DNA of 64,000 nucleotides from Clostridium sp. (GCF_018372875.1 NZ_JAHAIF010000004.1:1-64000), one strand, 5' to 3'; positions 17,012 through 25,985 are shown, numbered from the stretch's first letter. Numbers and translations are program-made. Notes: generated by a model not told the origin, from the letters alone.

Positions 17012-17156
17012 TATCTAAATCACTCCACTTTTATATTCAAATAGATTATATCTTTATGTCAAATAAATTACAACTTTTATGAAACACTATGAAGGATTGT
17101 ATAAAAACTTGAAATTTGATATACTTTTATAAAAAGACTTAAGGAGAATTATTATT

Positions 17157-17975
17157 ATGGAGAAACTTTTGTTTGGAATATCTGGTCTTCCTTTAGGTAA
17201 TGAAGGAGATAAATTTACATATGCAACTGGAATTGAATATTTAAGTAACATGAACTTAGATGCTATGGAGCTACCTTTTGTACGCTCTGTTAATGTAACT
17301 CCCAAAAATATGCACTCAATAATTGAAGCTAAGGAAAAACATAACTTTTACCTTTCTGCACATGGTTCATACTTTATAAATCTAAATGCAGTTGAAGATG
17401 ATAAAAAAGAAAAGTCCTTAGAAAGAATAACACTTGGAGCTGAAGCTTTAAAATCAGTTGGAGGAAGAAGCTTAATCTTCCATCCTGGTTTCTATTTAAA
17501 ATCTACAAAAGAGGATGCTCTTGAAGAAGTTAAAAGAAACTTAAGGAAGCTTCCATACTTTGGAGTTGATTATAGACTAGAAACAACAGGTAAAGGTACT
17601 CAATTTGGTGATATTGATGAACTAATTCATATATGTAAAGAAATTGATACTTGTAAGCTATGTATTGACTTTGCACACGTTCACGCAAGAGGAAATGGTG
17701 CTTTAAAAGAATATGATGATTTTGCTAGAATATTAGAAAAGGTTGGCGAAGGTTTAGGTAGAGAAGCTTTAGATGATTTACACATTCACCTTGCTGGTAT
17801 TGCATATAGCGAAAAAGGAGAAAAGCATCACCTTCCTTTCTTAGAAAGTGATTTTAACTACCAAGCATGTATGAAGGCCTTTATTGATTATGAGGTAAAA
17901 GGATGTGTAATTTGCGAAAGTCCAATACTTGAAAGAGATGCAAAATTATTAAAAGACACTTATGAATCACTTTAA
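17157..17975 (+). CDS. nfo: Endonuclease IV family AP endonuclease
   Basis: A 272-aa TIM-barrel enzyme of the AP endonuclease 2 family. All zinc ligands expected for Nfo are visible: His69 (SAHGSYF), His109 (FHPGFY), Glu142 (RLETTG), Asp171 and His174 (CIDFAH), His209/211 (LHIHLAG) and Glu254 (ICESP). It cleaves DNA 5' of abasic sites in base excision repair. The family usually has about 280 residues. AAGGAGAATTATTATT precedes the ATG. Monocistronic, with a strong terminator. Confidence 0.9.
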   Translation: MEKLLFGISGLPLGNEGDKFTYATGIEYLSNMNLDAMELPFVRSVNVTPKNMHSIIEAKEKHNFYLSAHGSYFINLNAVEDDKKEKSLERITLGAEALKSVGGRSLIFHPGFYLKSTKEDALEEVKRNLRKLPYFGVDYRLETTGKGTQFGDIDELIHICKEIDTCKLCIDFAHVHARGNGALKEYDDFARILEKVGEGLGREALDDLHIHLAGIAYSEKGEKHHLPFLESDFNYQACMKAFIDYEVKGCVICESPILERDAKLLKDTYESL

Positions 17976-17987
17976 TGGAATATATAA

Positions 17988-18020
17988 AAAGCGAAATTGG
18001 TAAGTAATTTCGCTTTTTTT
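17988..18020 (+). terminator. Terminator of nfo
   Basis: AAAAGCGAAATT pairs with AATTTCGCTTTT and ends in a run of seven T. Confidence 0.9.
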
Positions 18021-18029
18021 ATTACAATA

Positions 18030-18060
18030 AATTTAAAGGGCATCATAATAGATGCCCTTT
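18030..18060 (-). terminator. Terminator of the Gly/Cys-rich gene
   Basis: Perfect 10-bp arms AAAGGGCATC and GATGCCCTTT, followed on the minus strand by AAATTTATTG. Confidence 0.75.
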
Positions 18061-18072
18061 ACCTTCTAAATC

Positions 18073-18282
18073 CTACCAGAAGCCGCCACAGCCAAAGCCG
18101 CCACCGAAGCCACCAAATCCAAATAATAATAAGATCCAAATTGGCCACCAAGCTCCGCCGCCAAAGCCGCCGCCGAATCCACCACAGCCGCCGCAGTTCC
18201 AGCCTGGGTTAACACGTCTTCCTCCACAACCATTATTACAACAACCGCCGCAATTGTTGCATCTACAGCATCCTCTTGACAT
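18073..18282 (-). CDS. Glycine/cysteine-rich 69-aa protein
   Basis: The protein is about 40% glycine with ten cysteines: MSRGCCRCNNCGGCCNNGCGG, then GFGGGFGGG runs, then a hydrophobic WWPIWILLLFGFGG and a GFGCGGFW end. The DNA is far more GC-rich than its surroundings because of the Gly codons. AGGAGTTGATTTACT precedes the ATG and a terminator follows, so the gene is real. A Cys-rich head plus Gly-rich hydrophobic tail resembles small spore-coat or YjcZ-like sporulation peptides, which is only a guess. Confidence 0.75.
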   Translation of the reverse strand: MSRGCCRCNNCGGCCNNGCGGRRVNPGWNCGGCGGFGGGFGGGAWWPIWILLLFGFGGFGGGFGCGGFW

Positions 18283-18374
18283 AGTAAATCAACTCCTATT
18301 CTTTAGTTTAATATATTGTATTCTTAAGAATGGAAATTTGTTCTACATCAAAAAAATTTTACATAACTCAATTA

Positions 18375-19433
18375 TTAAATATATTTATTAACTTTCTTTA
18401 AGATTATTTGGGTTAAATGTATAGAAACAACTATAATTAATCCTAATATGAAAGTAATACCTAATACATAAACGAAATTACTAATATATATTTCATTTTT
18501 TAATAAAAGCCAATTAAAGTCCCCCAATACTATTATGTAATAAAGCCCTCCTAATAAAAGAGAAAACACACCAGTAAAAATTGTTATCTTTCCCACTAAA
18601 GGAAAAACAAAAAACTTATTTATGTTATTAATAATGATCTTCTTATTAATAAATTTAGATAAATAATATACAAAAATGGATCCTATTAAATAAGCTATTA
18701 TTATTAATAAAACATTCCTACTACCTCTATAAAATGTATAATCATAGCTTATAAAACTAATTATATCTCCTATATAATTAATAATACTATTTAATATATC
18801 ATAAGTCCTTAATGCAACTGTATTATAGATATCTACTCTATAAAAATATATCTGACCAATTACTAACGCATCAAAGAAAATTGCCATAGGAAAACCTACT
18901 AATGCTATCAATGTGAATATTAAATTTGAAAAAAACATATCCATAAATGACAAATAAACAATAAAAGCTAATCCTAAAGTAAAAATTTTAATTATAATAA
19001 ATATAGAATATTCCCAAGGGTTAAAAATATAAGGTAATAATTCTTTATTACTTATATAAACACATATAATTGCATAAGCTGCTACAAATACAAATAAACA
19101 TAAAGTTAAAAATAAAAATAAAAACTCATTTTTCTTAACCTCTTCCTTGGTGTAAGGGCCACCTGTAATAAAGGTAATATTGTTTCTTTTATTAAAGCCA
19201 GTAATCATAACATATACTAATAGTATTATTAAAAATGTAGTAATGACAAAAATTGAACTATCTAAATATATAGAGTTACCTTCTAAATTACTTATTTGAT
19301 ATTTTAAGTTATTTATATAACTATTCATACTAGAATACATAATTAAAAAGAAAAGAATACTCCCCCCTAATATTCCCCATTTTCCATTATAGAAGGATTG
19401 ATAAAAAAGTGCTTTATTATAATATTTTTTCAT
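18375..19433 (-). CDS. ABC transporter permease of a GntR-controlled operon
   Basis: A 352-aa integral membrane protein with about eight hydrophobic helices and large Asn/Ile/Tyr content. The ATG at 19433 with GAGGGGGATATTA upstream is preferred over a longer frame from 19448. It overlaps the ATPase gene by 17 nt, so translation is coupled. It is the membrane part of a YtrBC-like exporter; in Bacillus the ytr operon is induced by cell-wall antibiotics, which is only an analogy. Confidence 0.82.
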   Translation of the reverse strand: MKKYYNKALFYQSFYNGKWGILGGSILFFLIMYSSMNSYINNLKYQISNLEGNSIYLDSSIFVITTFLIILLVYVMITGFNKRNNITFITGGPYTKEEVKKNEFLFLFLTLCLFVFVAAYAIICVYISNKELLPYIFNPWEYSIFIIIKIFTLGLAFIVYLSFMDMFFSNLIFTLIALVGFPMAIFFDALVIGQIYFYRVDIYNTVALRTYDILNSIINYIGDIISFISYDYTFYRGSRNVLLIIIAYLIGSIFVYYLSKFINKKIIINNINKFFVFPLVGKITIFTGVFSLLLGGLYYIIVLGDFNWLLLKNEIYISNFVYVLGITFILGLIIVVSIHLTQIILKKVNKYI

Positions 19434-20310
19434 TAATATCCCCCTCATCTAACCTGTATATGAATATATCTTCTAAGTTTAAGTCTATCTCTTCTATAAA
19501 TAGTGGTTTAAACCTATTAATTTCTTCTATAAATTCTTCTCCATAATTATCAACTAATATAGTAAATACTCTACCTACCTTGGACATTTTAAATATGCCT
19601 TCAATATTTAAGTCCTCTTCGTAAACAGGGCCATCAAAAGCAACTTGTATCTTTTTAATCTTCTTTTTCATCTCTTCTAGAGTATTTTTATATGAAACTT
19701 CTCCTCCATCTAAAATAACAACTTCATCACAAATTTTTTCGAGTTCACTTAAGTGATGAGAACTAATTAAAACTGTTGTTCCTCTAGTTGATACCTCTTC
19801 TATTATTAATTTAAGTAATTTATTTTTTAATATTGGGTCTAAACCCGAGGTGGGTTCATCTAAAATTATGTATTTTGCTTCTTGTGCAAACCCAAGCATT
19901 AAAAATACTCTCATTTTCATACCCTTGGACAATTGATGAAGTCTTTTATTTAAAGGTATTTTAAAAACTTTGTTTATTTTGTGAAACTTCTCTTCATTAA
20001 AATTATCATAGGCTAATTTATAATACTTTATAACATCCCTAACTAAAAAAGAAGTAAAGAAATTATTTTCGTCAGCTACATATGCTATATTCTTTTTTAC
20101 TTCAGCATTATCATATACATTGATTCCATCATATAGTATTTCCCCTGTAGTCATTTTGTAAATTCCAGTTAAGCATTTTATAAGAGATGTCTTACCAACT
20201 CCATTTGGTCCAATAAGTCCATATATCTTCCCTTCATCTATGGATAAATTAATATTTTTTAATATATCCTTATCCTCTAATTTAAGGGTTAAGTCCTTAA
20301 TCTCTATCAC
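19417..20310 (-). CDS. ABC transporter ATP-binding protein, YtrB-like
   Basis: A 297-aa ATPase: Walker A GPNGVGKTS at about residues 34-42, signature LSKGMKMR, Walker B YIILDEPTSGLDP, switch His in ISSHHLSELE. A C-terminal domain of about 90 residues follows the core. The start is GTG at 20310 with GGAGGG 7 nt upstream, directly after the stop of the GntR gene. It forms a transporter with the downstream permease. Confidence 0.88.
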   Translation of the reverse strand: MIEIKDLTLKLEDKDILKNINLSIDEGKIYGLIGPNGVGKTSLIKCLTGIYKMTTGEILYDGINVYDNAEVKKNIAYVADENNFFTSFLVRDVIKYYKLAYDNFNEEKFHKINKVFKIPLNKRLHQLSKGMKMRVFLMLGFAQEAKYIILDEPTSGLDPILKNKLLKLIIEEVSTRGTTVLISSHHLSELEKICDEVVILDGGEVSYKNTLEEMKKKIKKIQVAFDGPVYEEDLNIEGIFKMSKVGRVFTILVDNYGEEFIEEINRFKPLFIEEIDLNLEDIFIYRLDEGDINEKIL

Positions 20311-20688
20311 TTAATTTCCCTCCAACTTATCTAAGACTTGTTTTTCTAAATCAACTAGCACATTAAATTTAATATTTAAACTTTTTGCTGATTCTAATAC
20401 ATCTTTAATCTTTTTCATTAAAATATCATAATTATAAGCCAAAACTAATTCCTTAGCTCCTGCCCTTACAAAAGTTCCCTTACCTTTTAAGGTTTCAATC
20501 ATACCTTCATCTTCTAATCGACTATAGGCTTTACTAATAGTATTAGGATTTACTGTAAGCATTGAAGCAAGTTCTCTAACAGAAGGTAATTTATCACCCT
20601 CTCTTAAGGCATTATTTATAATAAGTTCAATAAATTTTTCTTTAATTTGCTCATATATGGGTCTATTATTATTGATTATATAAAACAT
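20311..20688 (-). CDS. GntR-family regulator, YtrA subfamily
   Basis: A 125-aa regulator with the typical start IYEQIKEKFIELI and winged helix DKLPSVRELASMLTVNPNTISKAYSRLEDEGMI (residues 30-62), then a short effector tail. Short YtrA-type GntR proteins repress their own ABC operon. The ATG at 20688 (GGGGG 5 nt upstream) overlaps the end of the preceding exported-protein gene by 20 nt, tying all four genes together. A second such module is at 59225-61080. Confidence 0.88.
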   Translation of the reverse strand: MFYIINNNRPIYEQIKEKFIELIINNALREGDKLPSVRELASMLTVNPNTISKAYSRLEDEGMIETLKGKGTFVRAGAKELVLAYNYDILMKKIKDVLESAKSLNIKFNVLVDLEKQVLDKLEGN

Positions 20689-21220
20689 CTTCTCCCCCAT
20701 TAGTTGAAATCCAAAAATAATCAATTACCCAACCTTCACCCTCATCTATAAAGACAATGTTAATATCTATATTTTCTGGATTACTACATTCAACCTCTTT
20801 ATTCTGTATATATAAATCACTAGTAGAATACCCTATACCTGTTAGCGTTAAAACTTCTAATTTCTCAGGTACAGTATAACCTTCTAACATACTAACTCTT
20901 CTTCTATAATCATCTAGAATAAATTCTTTGCTCTCTTTAGTATTATTTTCAGGAAGTATTTCCCCATCAATTTTATAATAATTAAAATTTGAATCTGTTA
21001 CCCTCTTCCTTTTAGATAAACATTCCTTAAAATCAGATGTAGTAACAAAAACTCCATCCTTATTTAATGCTCCTAATTGTTTATGGTTTATTATATCAAT
21101 AATTTCATTGGGTGAGCTAAAGTATTTCTTCTTTTCATATACTTTATTGGTATTTGTACATAGCATTATAGTTACCACAACAAACAAACCACTTAAAGCA
21201 ATCATCATTGATTTTTTCAA
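20669..21220 (-). CDS. Exported hypothetical protein leading the GntR-ABC operon
   Basis: A 183-aa protein with an N-terminal signal or anchor helix (KKSMMIALSGLFVVVTIML) and no clear lipobox (IMLCTNT is a weak candidate). The rest is an extracytoplasmic domain with many acidic residues. The start is TTG at 21220 with AGGAGG 8 nt upstream. Its 3' end overlaps the GntR gene. It could be a substrate-binding or sensing subunit for the transporter, but no family is recognised. Confidence 0.7.
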   Translation of the reverse strand: MKKSMMIALSGLFVVVTIMLCTNTNKVYEKKKYFSSPNEIIDIINHKQLGALNKDGVFVTTSDFKECLSKRKRVTDSNFNYYKIDGEILPENNTKESKEFILDDYRRRVSMLEGYTVPEKLEVLTLTGIGYSTSDLYIQNKEVECSNPENIDINIVFIDEGEGWVIDYFWISTNGGEDVLYNQ

Positions 21221-21234
21221 GATTATAACCTCCT

Positions 21235-21270
21235 AAAAAATAAAGTGTACTACTTCTAGTAGTACACTTT
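21235..21270 (-). terminator. Terminator between the 217-aa protein gene and the GntR operon
   Basis: Perfect 13-bp arms AAAGTGTACTACT and AGTAGTACACTTT, followed on the minus strand by ATTTTTTAGG. Confidence 0.85.
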
Positions 21271-21325
21271 AATTCTATATACATCTATTATAAAGGTCAA
21301 TTAATAAATTCTTAGCATTTCTTAA

Positions 21326-21979
21326 TTATTTCTTAATCTCAGTATTCTCTTTTTCTTTAAGAAGATTTTCAACTAAACATAAATCATCTAATTTACTTAA
21401 TAGATTTTTATAAGACTCTCTTATATATTCATTATTATAAAGCTCATTATAGGATATTTTATCTGCATCTACCTTCAAAATTTTATCTACATTGTCACCA
21501 TAAATTTTATATAGTATACAGTTAAACCCCTTCTTAACTCTTTCATAAGCATAATTATCTGAAGTATTCCAGCTATAAATATCTCTATTTACCTTCTCAA
21601 TAATACCATAAAGTTGATAAAGATAACTAAGCTCTTTTAATGAGTACTTATCGCTTAAACTTGCTACAGAAGCAGAGTAATTTTTATTTATAGGTAACAA
21701 ATATAGATATTTCTTCTCTTCCTCTGTATTTTGAAGACTTCTTATACTTTGAAAAAGTGAAGTTGCTATATCTAACCTTATTACATTAGCATTATTACAG
21801 ACTTCTTTAACTCTATATTTTTCCTCATAAAACCTATTTTCTTTTAAAATCTTTTGTTGATCTTCTATCTCCTTGTTGTGCATATTCTTATTAATAATCC
21901 AACTGCAATACGCTCCAACTAAAGAACCTATAATAATAGAGATTGCAGAAATAATTGAAGTAACTATAGGTATAGGCAC
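21326..21979 (-). CDS. Membrane-anchored hypothetical protein
   Basis: A 217-aa protein with one N-terminal membrane helix (IVTSIISAISIIIGSLVGAY) and a long helical, charged cytoplasmic part. I chose the GTG at 21979 because AAAGGAG lies 8 nt before it; an in-frame ATG seven codons upstream would contain that ribosome site. The layout (short anchor, coiled helix, helical domain) resembles many phage- or defence-linked helpers, but nothing specific is visible. Monocistronic. Confidence 0.65.
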   Translation of the reverse strand: MPIPIVTSIISAISIIIGSLVGAYCSWIINKNMHNKEIEDQQKILKENRFYEEKYRVKEVCNNANVIRLDIATSLFQSIRSLQNTEEEKKYLYLLPINKNYSASVASLSDKYSLKELSYLYQLYGIIEKVNRDIYSWNTSDNYAYERVKKGFNCILYKIYGDNVDKILKVDADKISYNELYNNEYIRESYKNLLSKLDDLCLVENLLKEKENTEIKK

Positions 21980-22045
21980 AATATCTACTCCTTTCCTCAT
22001 TAGTACAATGTTAGTATGTACCGAAAAGGTTAGATAATACAGCCA

Positions 22046-22228
22046 TTAATCAAAATACTCTTTTTCAATTTGTTCCAAATAACATTCTTTTGAACAATAA
22101 ATTTGTTGCGTTATCTTATCATAAAAATAATTTTCTGTAATTACATTTTTACAGCCTGTACAAATAAGAGGTTCCTTTTTTTCCTCTTCTAGCTCCTCTT
22201 CTTCTTTAAATATCTTAAAATCTAACAT
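22046..22228 (-). CDS. 60-aa acidic zinc-finger protein
   Basis: The N-terminal 20 residues are glutamate-rich (EEEELEEEKKE), followed by CTGCKNVI and YCSKECYLEQ. The CxxC and CxxxC pairs make a likely treble-clef/MYND-like zinc site. GAGGAGGATTTTTT precedes the ATG, and the start overlaps the upstream 296-aa gene by 7 nt, so they are translationally coupled. The function is unknown. Confidence 0.72.
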   Translation of the reverse strand: MLDFKIFKEEEELEEEKKEPLICTGCKNVITENYFYDKITQQIYCSKECYLEQIEKEYFD

Positions 22229-23112
22229 AAAAAATCCTCCTCATTAAGTGACTCCTTTATCTTAATAAACATGCATTTATATCTTTCATCCCCAGAGCTA
22301 TTAATTAACTCATCTATTCTTGCTTTATTGATTTTCTTATAATATGGTATATTCCACTTATTAACTATATTTAATGCTTTTAAAACTATTCCTTCATCCT
22401 TACAATCAATAACTAAATCAATAATATCCTCATATATTTTTGAATATTCCCTCCTACTAGATAGTAGTCTATTAATAATTATATATTCATCACTTCTTTT
22501 CTCTTTTGGTTCAAGTATTGGATACTTTATATTTACTATATCGGCCTTTTCAATAAATAGTTTTAACAGCTTCTCTAGCCCCTCACTATCCAAAGTAAAT
22601 ATAAGAAAAATATAATACCTCCACTTTAATGAATGACTATCCCTTAACATTATAAATAATTTATCATTAATTTTAAAATCAGCTAAATTATTAACTTTAG
22701 CTAATTTAATTACCTGTCCTTCACTGCAAGAATTTAATTCAGCTAAAATAACCTCTTTCCATCTTTCATCCTTTAAAGCCCTTAATACAAAACCTCGTAC
22801 CTTAGGAATATCATACCTACTTAGTCCGGTACTTGATAGATATTTACCATTACATTCGTCCTGTAGTAATAGTAAAATAGAATACATATTATATAGATAT
22901 ATTCCCTTTAACTGCTTATTATATATAAGTCTATTGATTATATGCTTTGTATAGTGGTTTATATATTCTCCTCCACAAGAAAGCTTATATATTAAACATT
23001 TCCCATTTAACAATTTACATAAATCCTTAGAAGCTAAAGTCAATATTTTATCATTTACTTCAAAATTAATCATTTCTTTAGCTAGATCTAAGCTTTCATA
23101 AACACTATTCAC
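22222..23112 (-). CDS. Helical-repeat hypothetical protein
   Basis: A 296-aa, all-helical soluble protein. Several segments such as IPKVRGFVLRALKDERWKEV and GIVLKALNIVNKWNIPYYKK look like degenerate HEAT/ARM-type helical repeats, so a protein-binding scaffold is possible. Start is GTG at 23112 with AGAGGTG 7 nt upstream. It is coupled to the 60-aa zinc-finger gene. No named family is recognised. Confidence 0.65.
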   Translation of the reverse strand: MNSVYESLDLAKEMINFEVNDKILTLASKDLCKLLNGKCLIYKLSCGGEYINHYTKHIINRLIYNKQLKGIYLYNMYSILLLLQDECNGKYLSSTGLSRYDIPKVRGFVLRALKDERWKEVILAELNSCSEGQVIKLAKVNNLADFKINDKLFIMLRDSHSLKWRYYIFLIFTLDSEGLEKLLKLFIEKADIVNIKYPILEPKEKRSDEYIIINRLLSSRREYSKIYEDIIDLVIDCKDEGIVLKALNIVNKWNIPYYKKINKARIDELINSSGDERYKCMFIKIKESLNEEDFLC

Positions 23113-23171
23113 TTTATCACACCTCTAGCTAAAATTTAAATTTGCCTCATTTAGATTATATTAAAGCATAT

Positions 23172-23203
23172 AAAAAAAAAGTCCTCTATATTACTAGAGA
23201 ACT
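23172..23203 (-). terminator. Terminator of the TetR-family gene
   Basis: AGTTCTCTA pairs with TAGAGGACT except for one mismatch and is followed on the minus strand by a run of nine T. Confidence 0.88.
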
Positions 23204-23211
23204 AACTTTTT

Positions 23212-23772
23212 CTATTTTAAATTACCATTAACTATCTTAATTAAAAAGTCTATATTAGCCTTATCATCTTCAGGATACATCCTTGCAAGCAAAACTATAT
23301 TACACAAAATAATGTGTGTAAGCTTTTGCGCTCTATACTCTATATTTATGTATTGGTTTTCTATATTAATTGCATGAATTACATAACTATAAATCTTTTC
23401 TATAATAACATTTTCTATATTTTGATTTTCTGTTTTACTTATTGACTCATTTTTTAAAAGATTACTACCAATTCCTCGCCTAACCTTTATATCCTCATAT
23501 AAAATTTTAATTATACTTTCTAATACTTTATCACTATTATTATCTTCATTTACTACTTTTTCTATCTTTTCAAAGGTATTGTTCCAACTAGCATCTAAAA
23601 CTTTTAAAAACAAATCCCTTTTATTATCATAATAATTATATAAAGTGCCTACTGCTATATTACATTCCTTTGCTATAGCTTTCATATCTACATTATCATA
23701 TCCATCATTACTAAATAACTTCCATGCAGCTTGGAAAATTGTTTCATCTAGGTTTAATATTTTCTTAGGCAA
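23212..23772 (-). CDS. TetR/AcrR-family transcriptional regulator
   Basis: A 186-aa regulator with an N-terminal TetR helix-turn-helix (IFQAAWKLFSNDGYDNVDM then NIAVGTLYNYYDNKRDLF, residues 11-55) and a helical ligand-binding part. The start is TTG at 23772 with GGGGAG 6 nt upstream. It is divergent from the small protein gene at 23921, which could be a target. The ligand cannot be inferred. Confidence 0.85.
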   Translation of the reverse strand: MPKKILNLDETIFQAAWKLFSNDGYDNVDMKAIAKECNIAVGTLYNYYDNKRDLFLKVLDASWNNTFEKIEKVVNEDNNSDKVLESIIKILYEDIKVRRGIGSNLLKNESISKTENQNIENVIIEKIYSYVIHAINIENQYINIEYRAQKLTHIILCNIVLLARMYPEDDKANIDFLIKIVNGNLK

Positions 23773-23920
23773 ACTACTCTCCCCTTTTTATTCTATTAAC
23801 ACTATTATAATGCTACCTTAACTTTCCTTCAAGTATAGAAATTTTCTAGTTATTTCAGTAATTTTTTATATGTTTTAAACATATTTCTATATTAAAACAA
23901 GTCATAGGAGGATTATTTTT

Positions 23921-24154
23921 ATGCTACGCTATAACTTACCTTATGATGGAATGAGATACATAGTTGATAAAGATACGAAACTCATTCATGACCTTGATAA
24001 TGAATCATCTTTATGCTACATAAATAACATAAGTGAAGAAAAGATTATAATGTTAGAAAGTGAAGATGATGTTCAAATCCTATGTGAAACTGAAAACTAT
24101 CGTGGTTGCCATTGGTGTAATTCTCGTTTTGACACTGACCTAACTATATGTTAA
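23921..24154 (+). CDS. 77-aa hypothetical protein with CxxC motif
   Basis: A small soluble protein with two halves: an acidic beta-rich N-terminus (MLRYNLPYDGMRYIVDKD) and a C-terminal GCHWCNSRFDTD with CxxC. Two more cysteines (Cys32, Cys55) could complete a metal site. AGGAGGATTATTTTT precedes the ATG. It overlaps the convergent gene's 3' end by 15 nt. Family unknown. Confidence 0.65.
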   Translation: MLRYNLPYDGMRYIVDKDTKLIHDLDNESSLCYINNISEEKIIMLESEDDVQILCETENYRGCHWCNSRFDTDLTIC

Positions 24155-24502
24155 AAATATACTTATTATTAATGATATGTTTAAAATATGTGTAAGCAAA
24201 ACCAAAGAATATAATATAGTTATTACTATTAATATATAGTTTGATATCTTTAATTGCTTTAAGGTTGCATCTTTCATCCTGTATAATATAAACCTTATAA
24301 GAAAAAATACTAAAATCACTTTAATAAATACTGCTTTTAAAGGATTATCTACTATGGTTGCCATAACTTTATTTCCTTCTTCAAAAAGGTTTGTTTGCAA
24401 TAAAACTATGGTAAATATAATGTCAGCTACATTAAGAAAGTATAATATCTTGAATTTTTTCACTATGCTTTCATAACTATAATTCTTAATAAATGTATTC
24501 AT
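24140..24502 (-). CDS. Three-helix membrane protein, DUF5658-like
   Basis: A 120-aa protein with three or four hydrophobic helices (about residues 18-38, 52-75 and 88-118). The LNVADIIFTIVLLQTNLFEEGN stretch, with Asp and Glu/Asn in the membrane zone, fits the small DUF5658 family. GGAGTGACTT precedes the ATG. It converges on and overlaps the 77-aa gene. The role is unknown. Confidence 0.65.
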   Translation of the reverse strand: MNTFIKNYSYESIVKKFKILYFLNVADIIFTIVLLQTNLFEEGNKVMATIVDNPLKAVFIKVILVFFLIRFILYRMKDATLKQLKISNYILIVITILYSLVLLTHILNISLIISIFLTYS

Positions 24503-24581
24503 AAGTCACTCCAAATTTTAATGTTATACATTTTAAGGATTGACTTATTTATAAAAAATAAACACCTAATTTCCAAAATGA

Positions 24582-24619
24582 GAAGGTGCATCAAAGTAGT
24601 ATTACTTAGATGCACCTTC
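24582..24619 (-). terminator. Long hairpin after the lipoprotein gene
   Basis: GAAGGTGCATC and GATGCACCTTC pair perfectly, with an inner AAGTA/TACTT extension (one unpaired A on each side). The T-run is poor, so it may also act as an mRNA 3' stabiliser. Confidence 0.7.
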
Positions 24620-24625
24620 CCTTAT

Positions 24626-25219
24626 TTATTTAAAAATAAAGTATTCTTTATCTCCTCTAACATATCTTAATGACCCTAAAGTCATATCATATCCCGCTAG
24701 ATATCCTATATCTCCATCAGAAAATTTTACACTTCCAGAAACATATGAATAGTTTTTCTCATTAATATCTGTTGGTGCTGCTGACATCTTGAAGGGATCT
24801 GACATTTCTATATAAACCTTCTCTTCTAAGGTATTATCATCAAGCTTATATACATACATATTTTCACTTGATATAGGATGAAGATTTACTTCACTTCCAT
24901 CTTTATTAACTGTAACTACACATGTATTATCACCTTGAGTAAAATTACAATTAATTGGTTTTAAATCAATACTTTGAGTAATCTTTTCTGTATTTAAATC
25001 ATATACAAAAAGTCCAAAGTATCCATGAAAAATAATTTTATCATCAGAGGCAAAATCAAGCATAACCATGTCTGCCCCCACATCTTGCTGTGTTGTAACC
25101 TTTGGAATGGTAGGCTCAATTTTATTTTTTTTAGCACTACTCTCTTCTGTTTTAGCACAACCTATTAACAAGAATGATAAAACTGCTAAAGTAACCATTC
25201 TTACAGTCTTTTTCTTCAT
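24626..25219 (-). CDS. Lipoprotein of unknown function
   Basis: A 197-aa protein with a basic start (MKKKTVRM), hydrophobic stretch and lipobox LLIGC (Cys21), so it is lipid-anchored outside the cell. The mature part has propeller-like strands (DDKIIFHGYFGLFVYDLNTEKIT), ending in LRYVRGDKEYFIFK. Such domains occur in small clostridial lipoproteins near sensors, but no partner is adjacent. GGAGGTGTTAAG precedes the ATG. Confidence 0.78.
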   Translation of the reverse strand: MKKKTVRMVTLAVLSFLLIGCAKTEESSAKKNKIEPTIPKVTTQQDVGADMVMLDFASDDKIIFHGYFGLFVYDLNTEKITQSIDLKPINCNFTQGDNTCVVTVNKDGSEVNLHPISSENMYVYKLDDNTLEEKVYIEMSDPFKMSAAPTDINEKNYSYVSGSVKFSDGDIGYLAGYDMTLGSLRYVRGDKEYFIFK

Positions 25220-25309
25220 CTTAACACCTCCAATAAATTATACATATTATAACATATACTAGTTCTATAGATATTAAATAAAAATGAAGAAAAATCAGAC
25301 TATTCTATA

Positions 25310-25863
25310 TCTTCGCCATTAGAAGCTATAACCTTCTTATACCATTAAAAACTCTTCTTCTTACTTCTCATCAACTCCATCAAGCTCTACAGCATCCTTC
25401 ATTGTTTTTATATGTTGTCTTAAATAATCAATTCTATAATCATCTTCTGCATAACCATTTTCGTCTGGTATATCCACTGCCCCTAATCCATTTTCAATTA
25501 TAAATAATGGCTTTTGATATCTATCATATAAATTGTTCATTGTTATTCTTAATCCAAGGGATCTATTTTCCATCCCCATTCACTAGCCTAAATAATTTTC
25601 TCTATCCTTATTTAAAGCTTCAAATACATCCTCTGGTTTACATGGGTATGGATAATACTGACCTGCTGCTAACATGCATCCAAACATATTATTTTGATCT
25701 ACTTCATTAGCAATTTTAGTAGCTAATGCACTTGCAACTAATTCATGATGAGCTTCTTGATACTTAACTTGTTCCTTATTTTCTCCTTCTTAATTTGGTT
25801 CAGCATCATCCACATTTGGAAAAATTCTACTCCACCCCATAGAAAATCTTTTCTAAATCCCAT
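25310..25863 (-). pseudogene. Decayed GH1 6-phospho-beta-glucosidase
   Basis: Pieces of a glycoside hydrolase family 1 enzyme survive in order: start MGFRKDFLWG at 25863 behind AGGAAAG, then WSRIFPNVDDAEPN, then YQEAHHELVASALATKI with GCMLAAGQYYP and EDVFEALNKDREN, then the C-terminal LYDRYQKPLFIIENGLGAVD (nucleophile Glu retained), and the last residues WYKKVIASNGEDIE with stop at 25310. They lie in different frames with stops between, and only about 550 of the expected 1,400 bp remain. No PTS gene is adjacent. This is a clear inactivated relic. Confidence 0.9.
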
Positions 25864-25949
25864 TTTAAAAACTTCTTTCCTAAATAAATATGTAAATATA
25901 TAAACACATAAATATATATTCTTATATTTGTATATTTATATACTTTAAA

Positions 25950-25985
25950 AATAAAAAGAAACACCAGTATGTAGCGGTGTTTCCT
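25950..25985 (-). terminator. Terminator of the MacB-like operon
   Basis: GGAAACACC pairs with GGTGTTTC(T) and the minus strand continues TTTTTATTTTT. Confidence 0.85.

Noticed and set aside
25870..25950. AT-rich repeats of TATATTTATA type as a possible origin or promoter array
   Set aside because: They are simple low-complexity DNA with no DnaA boxes and lie between a relic and a terminator.
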